Shown here in pieces: positions 40,298 through 49,198 of a stretch of DNA of 64,000 nt. The notes beneath the pieces are model-generated. The model did not search any database. It saw only the letters and a program-made list of their open reading frames with translations, and was not told where the DNA came from. Location: positions 3,224,001 through 3,288,000 of the forward strand of contig NZ_AP027731.1 of NCBI RefSeq assembly GCF_030296595.1, read 5' to 3'. The translations under genes and the position numbers were made by a program. Position 1 is the first letter of the stretch. The number at the start of each line of letters is the position of its first letter. This DNA comes from Naasia aerilata. Lineage in GTDB: Bacteria; Actinomycetota; Actinomycetes; Actinomycetales; Microbacteriaceae.

Positions 40298-41239
40298 TCA
40301 GGCGGTGACGCGGTCGAGCAGAGCGAGCTGGTGACGGGTCAGCTGAAGCTCCGCCGCCGGCATGAGATCGAGCAGTGCGGGGCCGTCCTTGGCCCGGACG
40401 ACGGCTGCCGCCACGCCCGGCTTGCTCAGCACCCACGCGATGGCCACGCGCCCGATGTTCTCGCCCACCTCGTGCGAGATCGTCTCGAGGGTGTCGAGCA
40501 CCTTGTTGCCGCGGCGCCCGACGTAGCGGAGCGCTGCCGCGAACATCGGCGAGCTGGGCAGGTCGTCCCGGCTCCGGAAGTCGCCGCGGAGGTAGCCGCT
40601 CGCCAGCGGCAGCTTGGCCAGCACGCCGAGCTGCTGGGCGTGGCTGATCGGCGCGATCTCCGACTCGTAGCGCCGGCGCTCCATGAGGTTGTACTCGGCG
40701 AACACGGCTTCGGGGAAGGGAAGGCCGAGGGACCCGGCGACGGCGCGGGCCTCGATCAGGCGCGCTCCGGAGAAGTCGGAGACGGCGAGGTGGCGGACCT
40801 TGCCGGAGGCCATCAGGTCGGCGACCGCGGTGAGCGACTCCTCGAGGGGTGTCTCGGGGTGGTCGCCGTCGAAGGAGAGCAGGTCGAGGTAGCCGGTGCG
40901 CAGGCGCTCGAGGGAGTTGTCGACCGCGGCCCGGATGTTGCGCGCGCTCAGGCCGGGGGTGTCCGGGTGGCGGCCGATCTTGGTGGCGAGAACGAGGCGC
41001 TCGCGTGCGGGCTGGCGTGCCAGCCACGCGCCGATCATGACCTCGCTGCGCCCGCCGGCGTAGTGGTCGGCGGTGCTGATCAGGGTGCCGCCCGCGCCGT
41101 GGAATTCGTCGAGGACGTCGATGGCGGCTTCGAAGCCGGCGGTCCAGCCGAAGACGGAGCCGTCGATCCCGTAGGGGAAGACGCCGATGCCGGTCGTGCC
41201 GATCTGTCGTCGGACCGGAGCTGGGGCCACGGGGCTCAT
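40298..41239 (-). CDS. Aldo/keto reductase-like protein, catalytic His absent
   Basis: The 313-residue protein is a shorter paralogue of the neighbouring reductase, starting at ATG 41239. The barrel holds STADHYAGGRSEVMIG (Asp is followed by His-Tyr), VLATKIG with the lysine, and an equivalent strand reading DLLSFDGDHPETPLEES where an aspartate stands in place of the catalytic histidine. A tandem pair that both changed the same position suggests a distinct subfamily, possibly acting on another chemistry or sugar-type substrate. The genes follow pnp in the direction of transcription. Confidence 0.82.
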   Translation of the reverse strand: MSPVAPAPVRRQIGTTGIGVFPYGIDGSVFGWTAGFEAAIDVLDEFHGAGGTLISTADHYAGGRSEVMIGAWLARQPARERLVLATKIGRHPDTPGLSARNIRAAVDNSLERLRTGYLDLLSFDGDHPETPLEESLTAVADLMASGKVRHLAVSDFSGARLIEARAVAGSLGLPFPEAVFAEYNLMERRRYESEIAPISHAQQLGVLAKLPLASGYLRGDFRSRDDLPSSPMFAAALRYVGRRGNKVLDTLETISHEVGENIGRVAIAWVLSKPGVAAAVVRAKDGPALLDLMPAAELQLTRHQLALLDRVTA

Positions 41240-41348
41240 CTCGTCTCCTCCCGACGGCTCGTCGTTGGATTTTATGCGGATTCGGCCGCGTTCGCGCCCC
41301 CTGTGAGGGCATCTGGCAGGAGACTCCCCGGGAATGGCGGAGGAAGGG

Positions 41349-41386
41349 CGAAGGCCCGCCCCGCGCGGACGCGGAACGGGCCTTCG
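41349..41386. terminator. pnp terminator hairpin
   Basis: CGAAGGCCCG (41349-41358) and CGGGCCTTCG (41377-41386) are perfect 10-bp arms with an inner CCGCG/CGCGG stem. It starts 13 bp past the pnp stop on the minus strand and would end pnp transcripts before the reductase genes. Confidence 0.65.
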
Positions 41387-41398
41387 ACGGGGGCCGGA

Positions 41399-43645
41399 TC
41401 AGATGGCTGCCGCGGGCTCCTCAGCCTCGGCGGTCTCCTCGACCACGGGGCTGAGCGACAGCTTGCCGCGGTCGTCCACCTTCGTGATCTCGACCTGGAT
41501 CTTCTGGCCGACACCGAGCACGTCCTCGACGTTCTCGACGCGCTTGCCGCCCGCGAGCTTCCGCACCTCGGAGATGTGCAGGAGGCCGTCGCGGCCCGGC
41601 ATGAGCGAGATGAAGGCGCCGAAGGCGGCCAGCTTCACGACCGTGCCGAGGAACCGCTCGCCCACCTCGGGGTTGTGCGGGTTCGCGATCGCGTTGACCG
41701 CGGCACGCGCAGCCTCCGCGCTCTCGCCGTCGACGGCGCCGATGTACACGGTCCCGTCCTCCTCGATGGAGATGTCGGCGCCCGTGTCGTCCTGGATCTG
41801 GTTGATCGTCTTGCCCTTGGGCCCGATGAGCTCGCCGATCTTGTCGACGGGGATCTGCACGCTGATCACGCGGGGCGCGGTCGGCGCCATCTCGTCCGGT
41901 CCGTCGATGGCCGCGTTGAGCACCGCGAGGATGGCCGTGCGGGCCTCCTTCGCCTGCTTGAGCGCGCCCTGGAGGACGCTCGACGGGAGCCCGGAGAGCT
42001 TGGTGTCGAGCTGGATGGCGGTGACGAACTCGCTCGTGCCGGCGACCTTGAAGTCCATGTCGCCGAGCGCGTCCTCGGCGCCCAGGATGTCGGTGAGCGC
42101 CGCGTAGCGGGTCTCCCCGTCCACCGTGTCGGAGACGAGGCCCATCGCGATGCCGGCGACCGGCGCGCGCAGCGGCACACCGGCGTTCAGCAGGGCGAGG
42201 GTGGAGGCGCAGACGGAGCCCATCGACGTCGAGCCGTTGGAGCCGAGAGCCTCGGACACCTGGCGGATCGCGTAGGGGAACTCCTCGCGGGAGGGCAGCA
42301 CCGGCACGAGCGCGCGCTCGGCGAGGAAGCCGTGCCCGATCTCGCGACGCTTCGGCGATCCGACGCGGCCGGTCTCACCCGTCGAGTAGGGCGGGAAGTT
42401 GTAGTGGTGCAGGTAGCGCTTCTTCGTGACGGGCGACAGCGAGTCGATCTGCTGCTCCATCTTGAGCATGTTGAGCGTCGTGACCCCGAGGATCTGCGTC
42501 TCACCGCGCTGGAAGATGGCGGAGCCGTGCACGCGCGGGATGACCGCGACCTCGGCGTCGAGCGGACGGATGTCCGCCAGGCCGCGGCCGTCCATGCGGA
42601 CGCCCTCACGGAGGATGCGGTCGCGCACGACCTTCTTCGTGACGGCCTTGTACGCGCCGCTGACCTGCCCGAGGATCTCGGAGCCGAGCTCGCCGGCCTC
42701 GACCTTCTGCGCGATCTCGGCCTTGACGCGGTCCTTCAGGGCGTCGTCGGCGTTCTGGCGCTCGGTCTTGCCCGCGATCTGGTAGATCGAGGTCAGCTCG
42801 TCGAACGCGATCGCCTTGACGGCCTCGAACGCCTCGTCCGAGTAGGGCAGGAAGACGGGGTACTCCCGGACCTCCTTGGCGGCCTGCTTGGCGAGGCTCG
42901 CCTGAGCCTCGACGAGCTGCTTGAGGAACGGCTTCGCCGCCTCGAGGCCCTGCGCGACGATGTCCTCGCTCGGCTTGGTCGCACCGCCCTGGATGAGGGC
43001 CCACGAGCCCTCGGTGGCCTCGGCCTCGACCATCATGATGGCCACGTCCTCGACCCCCTTGGAGTCGGTGACGACCCGGCCCGCGACCGTGAGGTCGAAG
43101 ACCGCGCGCTCGAGCTGGGAGTGCTTCGGGAAGGCGACCCACTGGTCGTCGATGAACGCGAGGCGCACACCGGCGATGGGGCCGTCGAACGGGACGCCCG
43201 AGATCTGGCTCGACATGCTCGCCGCGTTGATGGCGAGAGCGTCGTAGAACTCGTCCGGCGCGATCGAGAGGACCGTGATGACGATCTGGACCTCGTTGCG
43301 CAGGCCCTCGACGAACGAGGGGCGCAGGGGCCGGTCGATGAGACGGCAGACGAGGATCGCCTCGGTGGAGGGGCGGCCCTCACGACGGAAGAACGAGCCG
43401 GGGATCTTGCCGGCCGCGTAGGACCGCTCCTCGACGTCGACCGTCAGCGGGAAGAAGTCGAACTGGTCCTTCGGCTGCTTGCTGATGCTCGTCGCGGACA
43501 GCAGCATCGTGTCCTCGTCGAGGTACGCGACAGCGGCGCCCTGCGCCTGCTGGGCGAGCCGACCGGCCTCGAAGCGGATGGTGCGCTTGCCGAACTTGCC
43601 GTTGTCGAGAACGGCCTCGGCGAACTTGATTTCTGGACCTTCCAA
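41399..43645 (-). CDS. pnp: Polyribonucleotide nucleotidyltransferase (PNPase)
   Basis: PNPase degrades RNA 3'-to-5' phosphorolytically and can add 3' tails. The 748-residue protein has both RNase PH-like halves (residues 1-250 and 330-560; the second with [19 protein letters not shown] and [18 protein letters not shown]), a KH domain ([32 protein letters not shown]) and an S1 domain ([31 protein letters not shown]). The start is a TTG at 43645, 10 bases after AGGAGA. No ATG or GTG fits the conserved N terminus [16 protein letters not shown]. No frameshift is present. Confidence 0.97.
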   Translation of the reverse strand: MEGPEIKFAEAVLDNGKFGKRTIRFEAGRLAQQAQGAAVAYLDEDTMLLSATSISKQPKDQFDFFPLTVDVEERSYAAGKIPGSFFRREGRPSTEAILVCRLIDRPLRPSFVEGLRNEVQIVITVLSIAPDEFYDALAINAASMSSQISGVPFDGPIAGVRLAFIDDQWVAFPKHSQLERAVFDLTVAGRVVTDSKGVEDVAIMMVEAEATEGSWALIQGGATKPSEDIVAQGLEAAKPFLKQLVEAQASLAKQAAKEVREYPVFLPYSDEAFEAVKAIAFDELTSIYQIAGKTERQNADDALKDRVKAEIAQKVEAGELGSEILGQVSGAYKAVTKKVVRDRILREGVRMDGRGLADIRPLDAEVAVIPRVHGSAIFQRGETQILGVTTLNMLKMEQQIDSLSPVTKKRYLHHYNFPPYSTGETGRVGSPKRREIGHGFLAERALVPVLPSREEFPYAIRQVSEALGSNGSTSMGSVCASTLALLNAGVPLRAPVAGIAMGLVSDTVDGETRYAALTDILGAEDALGDMDFKVAGTSEFVTAIQLDTKLSGLPSSVLQGALKQAKEARTAILAVLNAAIDGPDEMAPTAPRVISVQIPVDKIGELIGPKGKTINQIQDDTGADISIEEDGTVYIGAVDGESAEAARAAVNAIANPHNPEVGERFLGTVVKLAAFGAFISLMPGRDGLLHISEVRKLAGGKRVENVEDVLGVGQKIQVEITKVDDRGKLSLSPVVEETAEAEEPAAAI

Positions 43646-43706
43646 AAGGTCTGTCTCCTCACATCACTCAGGTGAGAGCAGATACGACGGCAGGAAGGAG
43701 CGTGGC

Positions 43707-43724
43707 AAGTCCGATTCCGGACTT
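43707..43724. promoter_or_regulatory. Hairpin in the pnp leader
   Basis: AAGTCCG-ATTC-CGGACTT is a perfect 7-bp stem, 62 bp before the pnp start codon. In Escherichia coli, pnp is autoregulated through a leader hairpin cleaved by RNase III; whether this one serves the same purpose is inference. Confidence 0.4.
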
Positions 43725-43817
43725 CTGGTCATCAGTAGAAAGCCGCCGTGCCGGGCCGAATGCCGAACGGAAACCCACCACTAACGACCAGCTTCCCGCC
43801 GATCTGCTCCGGTGGTG

Positions 43818-43837
43818 GCCCGCCGCGAAGGGCGGGC
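43818..43837. terminator. Terminator hairpin after the FUSC-like gene
   Basis: GCCCGCC (43818-43824) and GGCGGGC (43831-43837) form a short GC stem with a GCGAAG loop, 13 bp past the stop of the upstream minus-strand gene. Confidence 0.5.
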
Positions 43838-43849
43838 AACGCATCCATT

Positions 43850-44928
43850 CTACTGCACGGCCTCCGGCACGTCAGCTATCCGGCGCCGGGTCGCGCGGCG
43901 CTCGATCAGGAACTCGCCCGCGAGGACGAGCACGGCGAGAGCTGCGCCGATGCCCGTGTCGATGATCCGCTCGAGCGCGATGCCGCCTGCGCTGACTCCC
44001 GGCTGACGCACCGCGACGAGGAGCGCGAGCGGCGTGATGAAGATCAGCGCGATGCCGTAGTGGCGGACGATCACGAGCTCTACGAGGAACTGCAGGCCGG
44101 CGAGGACGAGCACGAGGCCCACCCCGTCGGGCACCACCAGGGCGACCGCCACGAAGATCGCGGCGCCGAGGACGGTGCCCAGGATGCGGTTGGCGGCGCG
44201 AGCCGTGGTGAGCCGCCGGAGCACCCCGCTCTGAAGCACGGCGATCACGGTGACGATCACCCAGTAGCTGCGGTGCAGCCCGAGCGGGATGCTCACCGCA
44301 GCCGCCAGGACGATCGCCGCGGTCAGGCGCGCGAGCACGATCTTCGACTCGGCGGTCAGCGCGAAGCGCAGCGGGGCCGCCGGTCCGCCGGAGGCCGAGC
44401 GCGCCCGCACGCCCGGCAGGAGGAGGGCGCGATCACCACGAGGTAGCCGACGACCAGCCCGAGCGCGAGGACCGCGAGCAGCGTGACCGGCGACATCCCG
44501 GAGCCGCCCGTCGCCATGGGAGCGACGAGTGCTGCGGCGAGCCCCGGCACCATGGCGAAGAACACGCCTCCGGGCGGCCCCACGCGCAGCCCGAGCGTGA
44601 GGATCGCCGAGGCAAGGGCGATGGCGGCCACCACCACGGTGGCGACGACCGTGTTGCCCGCGGTCAGGGTCGCGAGGGCGGCGGCCAGGAAGAGCCCGGC
44701 GCCGACGAGCGGCAGCCGGCGCGCGCGGTGGCCGAGCGGCCGGTCACCGAGGTAGAGGGTGAGGAACGCGCCGTTCGAGGCGAGCAGACCCAGCTTCGGC
44801 TCCCCCGCGAGCGTGAGCACGAGGGCCGGCAGCGCGAGGGCGACGGACGCGTTGAGGGCCGTCGGCCAGCGCCGGGCTGCGGCAGGACGAACCTCGACGA
44901 GCCGCCTCAGCTCGCGTCCGATCCCCAC
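43850..44928 (-). CDS. FUSC-like (aromatic acid exporter-type) membrane protein, frameshifted
   Basis: The two frames form one polytopic protein of about 360 residues with about ten hydrophobic helices. The first half starts at GTG 44928 (ALNASVALALPALVLTLAG, LGLLASNGAFLTLYLGDRPLGHRARRLPLVG), the second holds the FUSC-family block LRFALTAESKIVLARLTAAIVLAAA and SYWVIVTVIAVLQSG. FUSC proteins are linked to efflux of aromatic acids or fusaric acid; the bacterial YccS/YhfK-like members are poorly studied. One base is lost near 44421-44430; a restored CCCC gives VVIAPLLLPGVRARSASG. It lies directly upstream of pnp but is separated by a terminator. Confidence 0.78.
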
Positions 44929-44995
44929 GTTCCGAGGGTACGCGGGGGCTCAGCCGACGGGCGCGGGCGCCCGACCGTCCCAAGTCATCCCCTCC

Positions 44996-45072
44996 CTCAG
45001 CAGGCGCTTTCCTCCTTCGGCAGGCCGAAAACCGGCAATTCGGCCTGCTGGAGCAGGATCCTGCCTGCTGAG
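44996..45072. repeat. Nested palindromic element rich in CAGCAGGC
   Basis: Outer arms CTCAGCAGGC (44996-45005) and GCCTGCTGAG (45063-45072) are perfect; an inner pair GCAGGCCGAA (45020-45029) and TTCGGCCTGC (45039-45048) is also perfect. A further palindrome GCAGGATCCTGC lies at 45053-45064. It occupies the gap between the FUSC-like gene start and the MFS gene end. It is not similar to the 88-bp element. Confidence 0.6.
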
Positions 45073-45099
45073 CGAGAGCTGGAGCGACCTCGGCGGCGG

Positions 45100-46311
45100 T
45101 CAGGGGACGGCGCGGGCCATTCGGACGCCGGACACCAGGACGAGCACCAGGATGACGGCGGAGAACCCGACGAGGGTGGCGGTCGCCGGGAAGAAGGCCA
45201 GGCTGACCCCGATGGCGAGCACGGGCACTACCAGCCCGCCGTACGCGATGAGGAACATGGCGGCGAGTACCTCACCACGGCGCGCCGGCTCCGCGACCGA
45301 GCCCGCCACCCCGAGTGAGCTGCGGAACACGAGGCCCACCCCGGCTCCCGCGACGATACTGCCCACGATGAAGGCCGCGAGGCTCGTGAGGAGCACGCCG
45401 AGCGTGGCGGCGCTCAGACCGCCGACCATGAGCACGACTCCGAGGATCACCTGCCGGCGCAGCGGCAGCCGGGCGAGGAAGACCTGCGTGACCGCGGCGG
45501 CGGCGAAGACGCCGAAGGAGACGAGTCCGGCCACCAGGCGGGAGGTCTCGTGCAGCTGGCCCGCGAGGAAGCTCGGCGCCAGCGAGGTGAAGAGGCCGAA
45601 GATCGCGAACGCGGCGAACGCGCCGGCGCCGGCCGCGACGAAGAGGTTGCGGGAGGCCGGGGGCACCGAGATCCGCTGCGGCCGGTACGGAGGACGGCCG
45701 CGCGAGGAGTCGATCGTCTCGGGCACGAGGAGGACCGCGGCGCCGGCGAGGACCAGGAGCACCACGAAGACCAGGTACGGCACGGTCAGGGGCAGCGGCG
45801 CGTACTCGGCGAGGATGCCGCCCAGCAGCGGGCCGAGGGCGAGCCCGCCGACGTTGACGAGTGTCGCGACGGTCGATGCCGTCGCGACGGCTCCCTCGGG
45901 TCGCGTCGCCGTCCGGAGCTCGGTGAGGGACGCCGTGGCGCTCGCGGTCAGGGCGCCCACCCCGATCCCGGAGACCACCCTGGCGATCAGGAGGGCGGGA
46001 ACCGCCTGCCACGCGAGGAACACGCCCGCGGCCAGCAGCTCGGCGAGAATGCCGAGCACGATCATCCGGCGCCGGCCTGCCCAGTCGCTGATGTGGCCGA
46101 CGAGGTAGAGGCTCAGCATCACGCCGACCGCATATGCCGCGAAGATCACGGTGATCACGACGGTCGGGAAGCCGTCGCGCTCCTGATAGATGGAGTAGAG
46201 CGGAGTGGGCACGGTCGAGAAGGCCATCACGGCGAGGAACGCCACGGCGACGACCCAGAAACCCGTGCCGGCCGACAGCGCGCGCCGGCGGACTGCGATC
46301 GACTCGCTCAC
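45100..46311 (-). CDS. MFS transporter
   Basis: The start is GTG 46311, close behind GGAGAGC, giving 403 residues with about 12 membrane helices. STVPTPLYSIYQERDG is a typical extracellular first loop of the drug/arabinose-type exporters, and GHISDWAGRRRMIVLGILAELLA is the cytoplasmic motif A. RARVVSGIGVGALTASATASLTEL resembles the antiporter motif C region. The substrate is unknown. It follows the glyoxalase gene on the same strand, with a terminator between them. Confidence 0.85.
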   Translation of the reverse strand: MSESIAVRRRALSAGTGFWVVAVAFLAVMAFSTVPTPLYSIYQERDGFPTVVITVIFAAYAVGVMLSLYLVGHISDWAGRRRMIVLGILAELLAAGVFLAWQAVPALLIARVVSGIGVGALTASATASLTELRTATRPEGAVATASTVATLVNVGGLALGPLLGGILAEYAPLPLTVPYLVFVVLLVLAGAAVLLVPETIDSSRGRPPYRPQRISVPPASRNLFVAAGAGAFAAFAIFGLFTSLAPSFLAGQLHETSRLVAGLVSFGVFAAAAVTQVFLARLPLRRQVILGVVLMVGGLSAATLGVLLTSLAAFIVGSIVAGAGVGLVFRSSLGVAGSVAEPARRGEVLAAMFLIAYGGLVVPVLAIGVSLAFFPATATLVGFSAVILVLVLVSGVRMARAVP

Positions 46312-46368
46312 GCTCTCCTGCTCCCCCGTCCTCCCCCGCTCGACGACGGAGGGCCGCACGGAACGCGG

Positions 46369-46403
46369 AAGCGGGGCGCCGGGAGATCCCCGGCGCCCCG
46401 CTT
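46369..46403. terminator. Terminator hairpin downstream of the glyoxalase gene
   Basis: A perfect 15-bp stem, AAGCGGGGCGCCGGG at 46369-46383 and CCCGGCGCCCCGCTT at 46389-46403, with loop AGATC. It resembles the terminator at 46893-46921. Confidence 0.75.
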
Positions 46404-46445
46404 CATCGCAGGCGCTACTGTACGCCGCCGCCGGGTCCGTCGGGG

Positions 46446-46820
46446 TCAGCGGGAAGGCCGCGAGAACAGGTTCACGACGTTGCCGTCCGGATCGCGGAAC
46501 AGGACCGACCGGTTGCCCCACGGCATGGTGGTCGGCGGCAGCACGACGTCAGAGAGCACCGGCCGCAGACGCTCGAACTCGGCGTCGACGTCGTCGACGA
46601 GGAACTCGATCAGGACGGAGTCGTTCGCACCGGGCCGGGGCGCGTGGTCGCCCAGCATCGCCACGGTGGCCGTGCTGCCGATGGCCAGAGCGGCGCCGCC
46701 CGTCCGGAACTCGGCGAAGACGGGCGCGGGACGGACGGCCGGGATGCCCGTAACCGCCTCGTAGAACCCGGCGAGCCGGTCGACGTCGTCGGTGATGATG
46801 CGGATCGAAGCGAAGTCCAT
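46446..46820 (-). CDS. Glyoxalase/bleomycin-resistance (VOC) fold protein
   Basis: The 124-residue protein is a single VOC domain. It begins MDFASIRIITDDVDRLAGFYEAVTG, contains FAEFRTGGAALAIG, and ends GNRSVLFRDPDGNVVNLFSR, with an aspartate-glycine turn typical of the metal-site strand. VOC proteins include glyoxalases, fosfomycin or bleomycin resistance proteins and dioxygenases; this one lacks any motif that selects among them. ATG 46820 is the start. Confidence 0.85.
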   Translation of the reverse strand: MDFASIRIITDDVDRLAGFYEAVTGIPAVRPAPVFAEFRTGGAALAIGSTATVAMLGDHAPRPGANDSVLIEFLVDDVDAEFERLRPVLSDVVLPPTTMPWGNRSVLFRDPDGNVVNLFSRPSR

Positions 46821-46892
46821 GGAATGCCCTTCCGGCGCGGCGATTCCCGCGCGACTGAATGATCCTGCCCCGCACCACCGACAGGGATGCGA

Positions 46893-46921
46893 AAGGGCGC
46901 CGGGAGGATCCCGGCGCCCTT
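46893..46921. terminator. Terminator hairpin downstream of the FMN reductase gene
   Basis: Perfect 12-bp stem AAGGGCGCCGGG (46893-46904) and CCCGGCGCCCTT (46910-46921), loop AGGAT, 15 bp past the reductase stop on the minus strand. Nearly the same core (GGCGCCGGG-loop-CCCGGCGCC) as the terminator at 46369. Confidence 0.75.
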
Positions 46922-46935
46922 CCGCGGCCGCGCTG

Positions 46936-47562
46936 CTACTGCACGCCGCCGACCCCGGTGGGATCGAACCCCGACGGGAGCGCGAACGGGTCGCGCAGAG
47001 TGGACGATCGGGTGGAGCGGCGGATCCCCTCCGCGAACTCGGCGGCGGCACGGTCGATGCGCTCCGGCAGGGGCTTCACCGCGTCATCCACCTCGCCCCA
47101 GTCGTCCGTCGCCGCGAAGACCCCGGTGGCCGTCACCGCGGCGTGCAGGTACGCGAAGAGCGGGCGCATGGCGTAGTCGATGGCGAGGGAGTGGCGGGAG
47201 GTGCCGCCGGTCGCCGCCAGCAGCACGGGCTGTTCCGCGATGGAGCCCGGCTCGAGCACGTCGAAGAACGACTTGAACAGTCCGCTGTAGCTCGTGCTGA
47301 AGATCGGCGTGACGGCGATGAGGCCGTCCGCCGAGGTGACCTTGTCGATGGCGGCGGCCAGGCGGCCGCTCGGGAATCCGGTGAGGAGGTTGTTCGTGAT
47401 GTCCTGCGCGAGCTCGCGCAGCTCCACCACCTCGACCGTCACGTCGTCCCCGGTCTCCCGGAGCCGGCTCGCCGTCGCCTCCGCCAGGCGGTCGGCGAGC
47501 ATCCGAGTCGACGAGGGCTTGCTGAGGCCGCCGGAGACGACGGCGATCGTGCGCGTGGTCAT
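46936..47562 (-). CDS. NADPH-dependent FMN reductase, CE1759 type
   Basis: The 208-residue flavodoxin-like protein starts RTIAVVSGGLSKPSSTRMLADRL, the FMN phosphate-binding loop, and has TPIFSTSYSGLFKSFFDVLEPGSI and LLAATGGTSRHSLAIDYAMRPLFAYL, both characteristic of the CE1759 family. It would supply reduced FMN to the two-component oxygenase encoded immediately upstream (gap 11 bp). The pair is a common actinobacterial operon. The reductase cofactor preference is inferred from the family. Confidence 0.9.
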   Translation of the reverse strand: MTTRTIAVVSGGLSKPSSTRMLADRLAEATASRLRETGDDVTVEVVELRELAQDITNNLLTGFPSGRLAAAIDKVTSADGLIAVTPIFSTSYSGLFKSFFDVLEPGSIAEQPVLLAATGGTSRHSLAIDYAMRPLFAYLHAAVTATGVFAATDDWGEVDDAVKPLPERIDRAAAEFAEGIRRSTRSSTLRDPFALPSGFDPTGVGGVQ

Positions 47563-47573
47563 GGCTGCTCCTC

Positions 47574-48682
47574 TCAGACGGCGGCGGGCGCGAGCTGGGC
47601 GGCGCGCTCGGCGTCGCGCTTGGCGACCAGGGACTCGTGGGTGGGCGCGTCGGGCACCGACGCGGGGCGGTTCTTCTCGAGCTCCTTGCGGAGCACCGGG
47701 ACGACCTCCTCGCCGAGCAGGTCGAGCTGCTCGAGGACGGTCTTCAAGGGCAGGCCGGCGTGATCCATGAGGAAGAGCTGGCGCTGGTAGTCGCCGAAGT
47801 GGTCCCGCATGGCCGCGTACCGGTCGATGACCTGCTGGGGGCTCCCCACGGTGAGCGGCGTCTGCTCGGTGAAGTCCTCCAGTGACGGGCCGTTGCCGTA
47901 CACGGGTGCCTGGTCGAAGTAGGGGCGGAACTCGTCGACGGCGTCCTGCGAGTTCTTGCGCATGAACGCCTGGCCGCCGAGGCCGACGATCGCCTGCTCG
48001 GCGGTGCCGTGCCCGTAGTGCTCGAAGCGCTGGCGGTAGAAGCCGATGAGCTGCATGTAGTGCTCCTTCGGCCAGAAGATGTTGTTCGCGAAGAAGCCGT
48101 CGCCGTAGAAGGCGGCCTGCTCGGCGATCTCCGGCGAGCGGATCGAGCCGTGCCAGACGAACGGAGGAACGTCGTCGAGCGGGCGAGGCGTCGCGGTGAA
48201 GCCCTGCAGCGGGGTGCGGAACTTCCCGCTCCAGTTGACGACCTCCTCGCGCCACAGCTTGTGCAGGAGCGCGTAGTGCTCGATCGCGAGCGGGATGCCC
48301 TGCCGGATGTCCTGGCCGAACCACGGGTAGACCGGGCCTGTGTTGCCGCGGCCGAGGATGAGGTCCATCCGACCGTCGGACACGTGCTGCAGCATCGCGT
48401 AGTCCTCGGCGATCTTGACCGGGTCGTTCGTGGTGATGAGCGTCGTGCTGGTCGAGAGGATCAGCTTCGACGTCTTGGCGGCCAGGTAGCCGAGCATCGT
48501 GGTGGGCGAGGAGGGGATGAAGGGCGGGTTGTGGTGCTCGCCGAGTGCGAAGACATCGAGGCCGACCTCCTCGGCCTTCTGCGCGATCGTGAGGATCGCC
48601 TGAATGCGCTCCCCTCGGTCGGCGTGCGTCCCGTCGTCGGATCCGGCGTGACGTCCCCGACGGTGAAGATCCCGAACTGCAT
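47574..48682 (-). CDS. Luciferase-like flavin-dependent oxidoreductase, frameshifted
   Basis: The protein belongs to the bacterial luciferase-like (LLM) monooxygenases, which use reduced FMN to oxidise small molecules. It starts with ATG 48682 (MQFGIFTVGDVTPDPTTGRTPTEG); the later frame carries LAAKTSKLILSTSTTLITTNDPVKIAEDYAMLQHVSDGRMDLILGRGN, a family hallmark, and WHGSIRSPEIAEQAAFYGDGFF. One base is missing in the CCCC run at 48611-48614; adding it gives EGERIQAILTIAQKAEEVGLDV. Length is about 369 residues. It pairs with the FMN reductase encoded 11 bp downstream. The substrate is unknown. Confidence 0.88.
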
Positions 48683-48760
48683 GGCATCCCTCTCTGCTTG
48701 GTCAATGCGTTTGCATCGACTGGAGCCTGTAACCGGCGAGGGTGCTCCGCTATTCCCGGC

Positions 48761-49177
48761 TCAGCCGACCTGTCCGAGCAGCAGCTCCACGCGGAGGCCC
48801 TGCTTCGTCTCGACGATCTCCACGGGGATGCGCTGCGGCTTCCCTGCACGCTCGAGGCGGGACAGGGCGTCGAGGACCGGACCTTCCAGCCCCCGGGGAA
48901 CGGTGCCGACCGGGCCCACGATCCGCCGGTCCACGAACAGGCGGATCTGCACGGGTGCGTCGGTGCGCTCCTCCTCGAGCGTGCGCTGACCGCCCGCGGT
49001 GGACACGTCCTCGCCCACGAGCGTGCGGAGCAGGTCCTGGTGCGGATCGCTGCCCGCGAGCCGGATCCGCACCCGCGAGTTCTTGGGCGTCAGATCGAAC
49101 CGGAACGAGTCGAGCGAGCCCGACCCCTCGTCCCCCTTCGGGAAGTCGCTGGGCTCGGATCGGCGCCACCATGCCAT
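48761..49177 (-). CDS. Hypothetical protein, conserved-looking
   Basis: The 138-residue protein starts MAWWRRSEPSDFPKGDEGSGSL and then has a beta-rich core (RFDLTPKNSRVRIRLAGSD, VQIRLFVDRRIVGPVGTVPRG, RIPVEIVETKQGLRVELLLG). No signal peptide, membrane helix or known motif is visible. The final strand pair resembles a small regulatory beta-barrel. It is on the same strand as, and 21 bp from, the gene at 49199-50050 and may be part of one unit with it. Confidence 0.6.
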   Translation of the reverse strand: MAWWRRSEPSDFPKGDEGSGSLDSFRFDLTPKNSRVRIRLAGSDPHQDLLRTLVGEDVSTAGGQRTLEEERTDAPVQIRLFVDRRIVGPVGTVPRGLEGPVLDALSRLERAGKPQRIPVEIVETKQGLRVELLLGQVG

Positions 49178-49198
49178 GCGGCCAGGGTAGCGGGCGGG

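Noticed and set aside
39329..43675. A 1448-codon open frame on the plus strand opposite pnp and the reductases
   Set aside because: It is antisense to well-conserved genes, and its residues (Arg, Leu, Asp, Glu, Val runs) are those expected from the complement of high-GC codons. No motif or ribosome site supports it.
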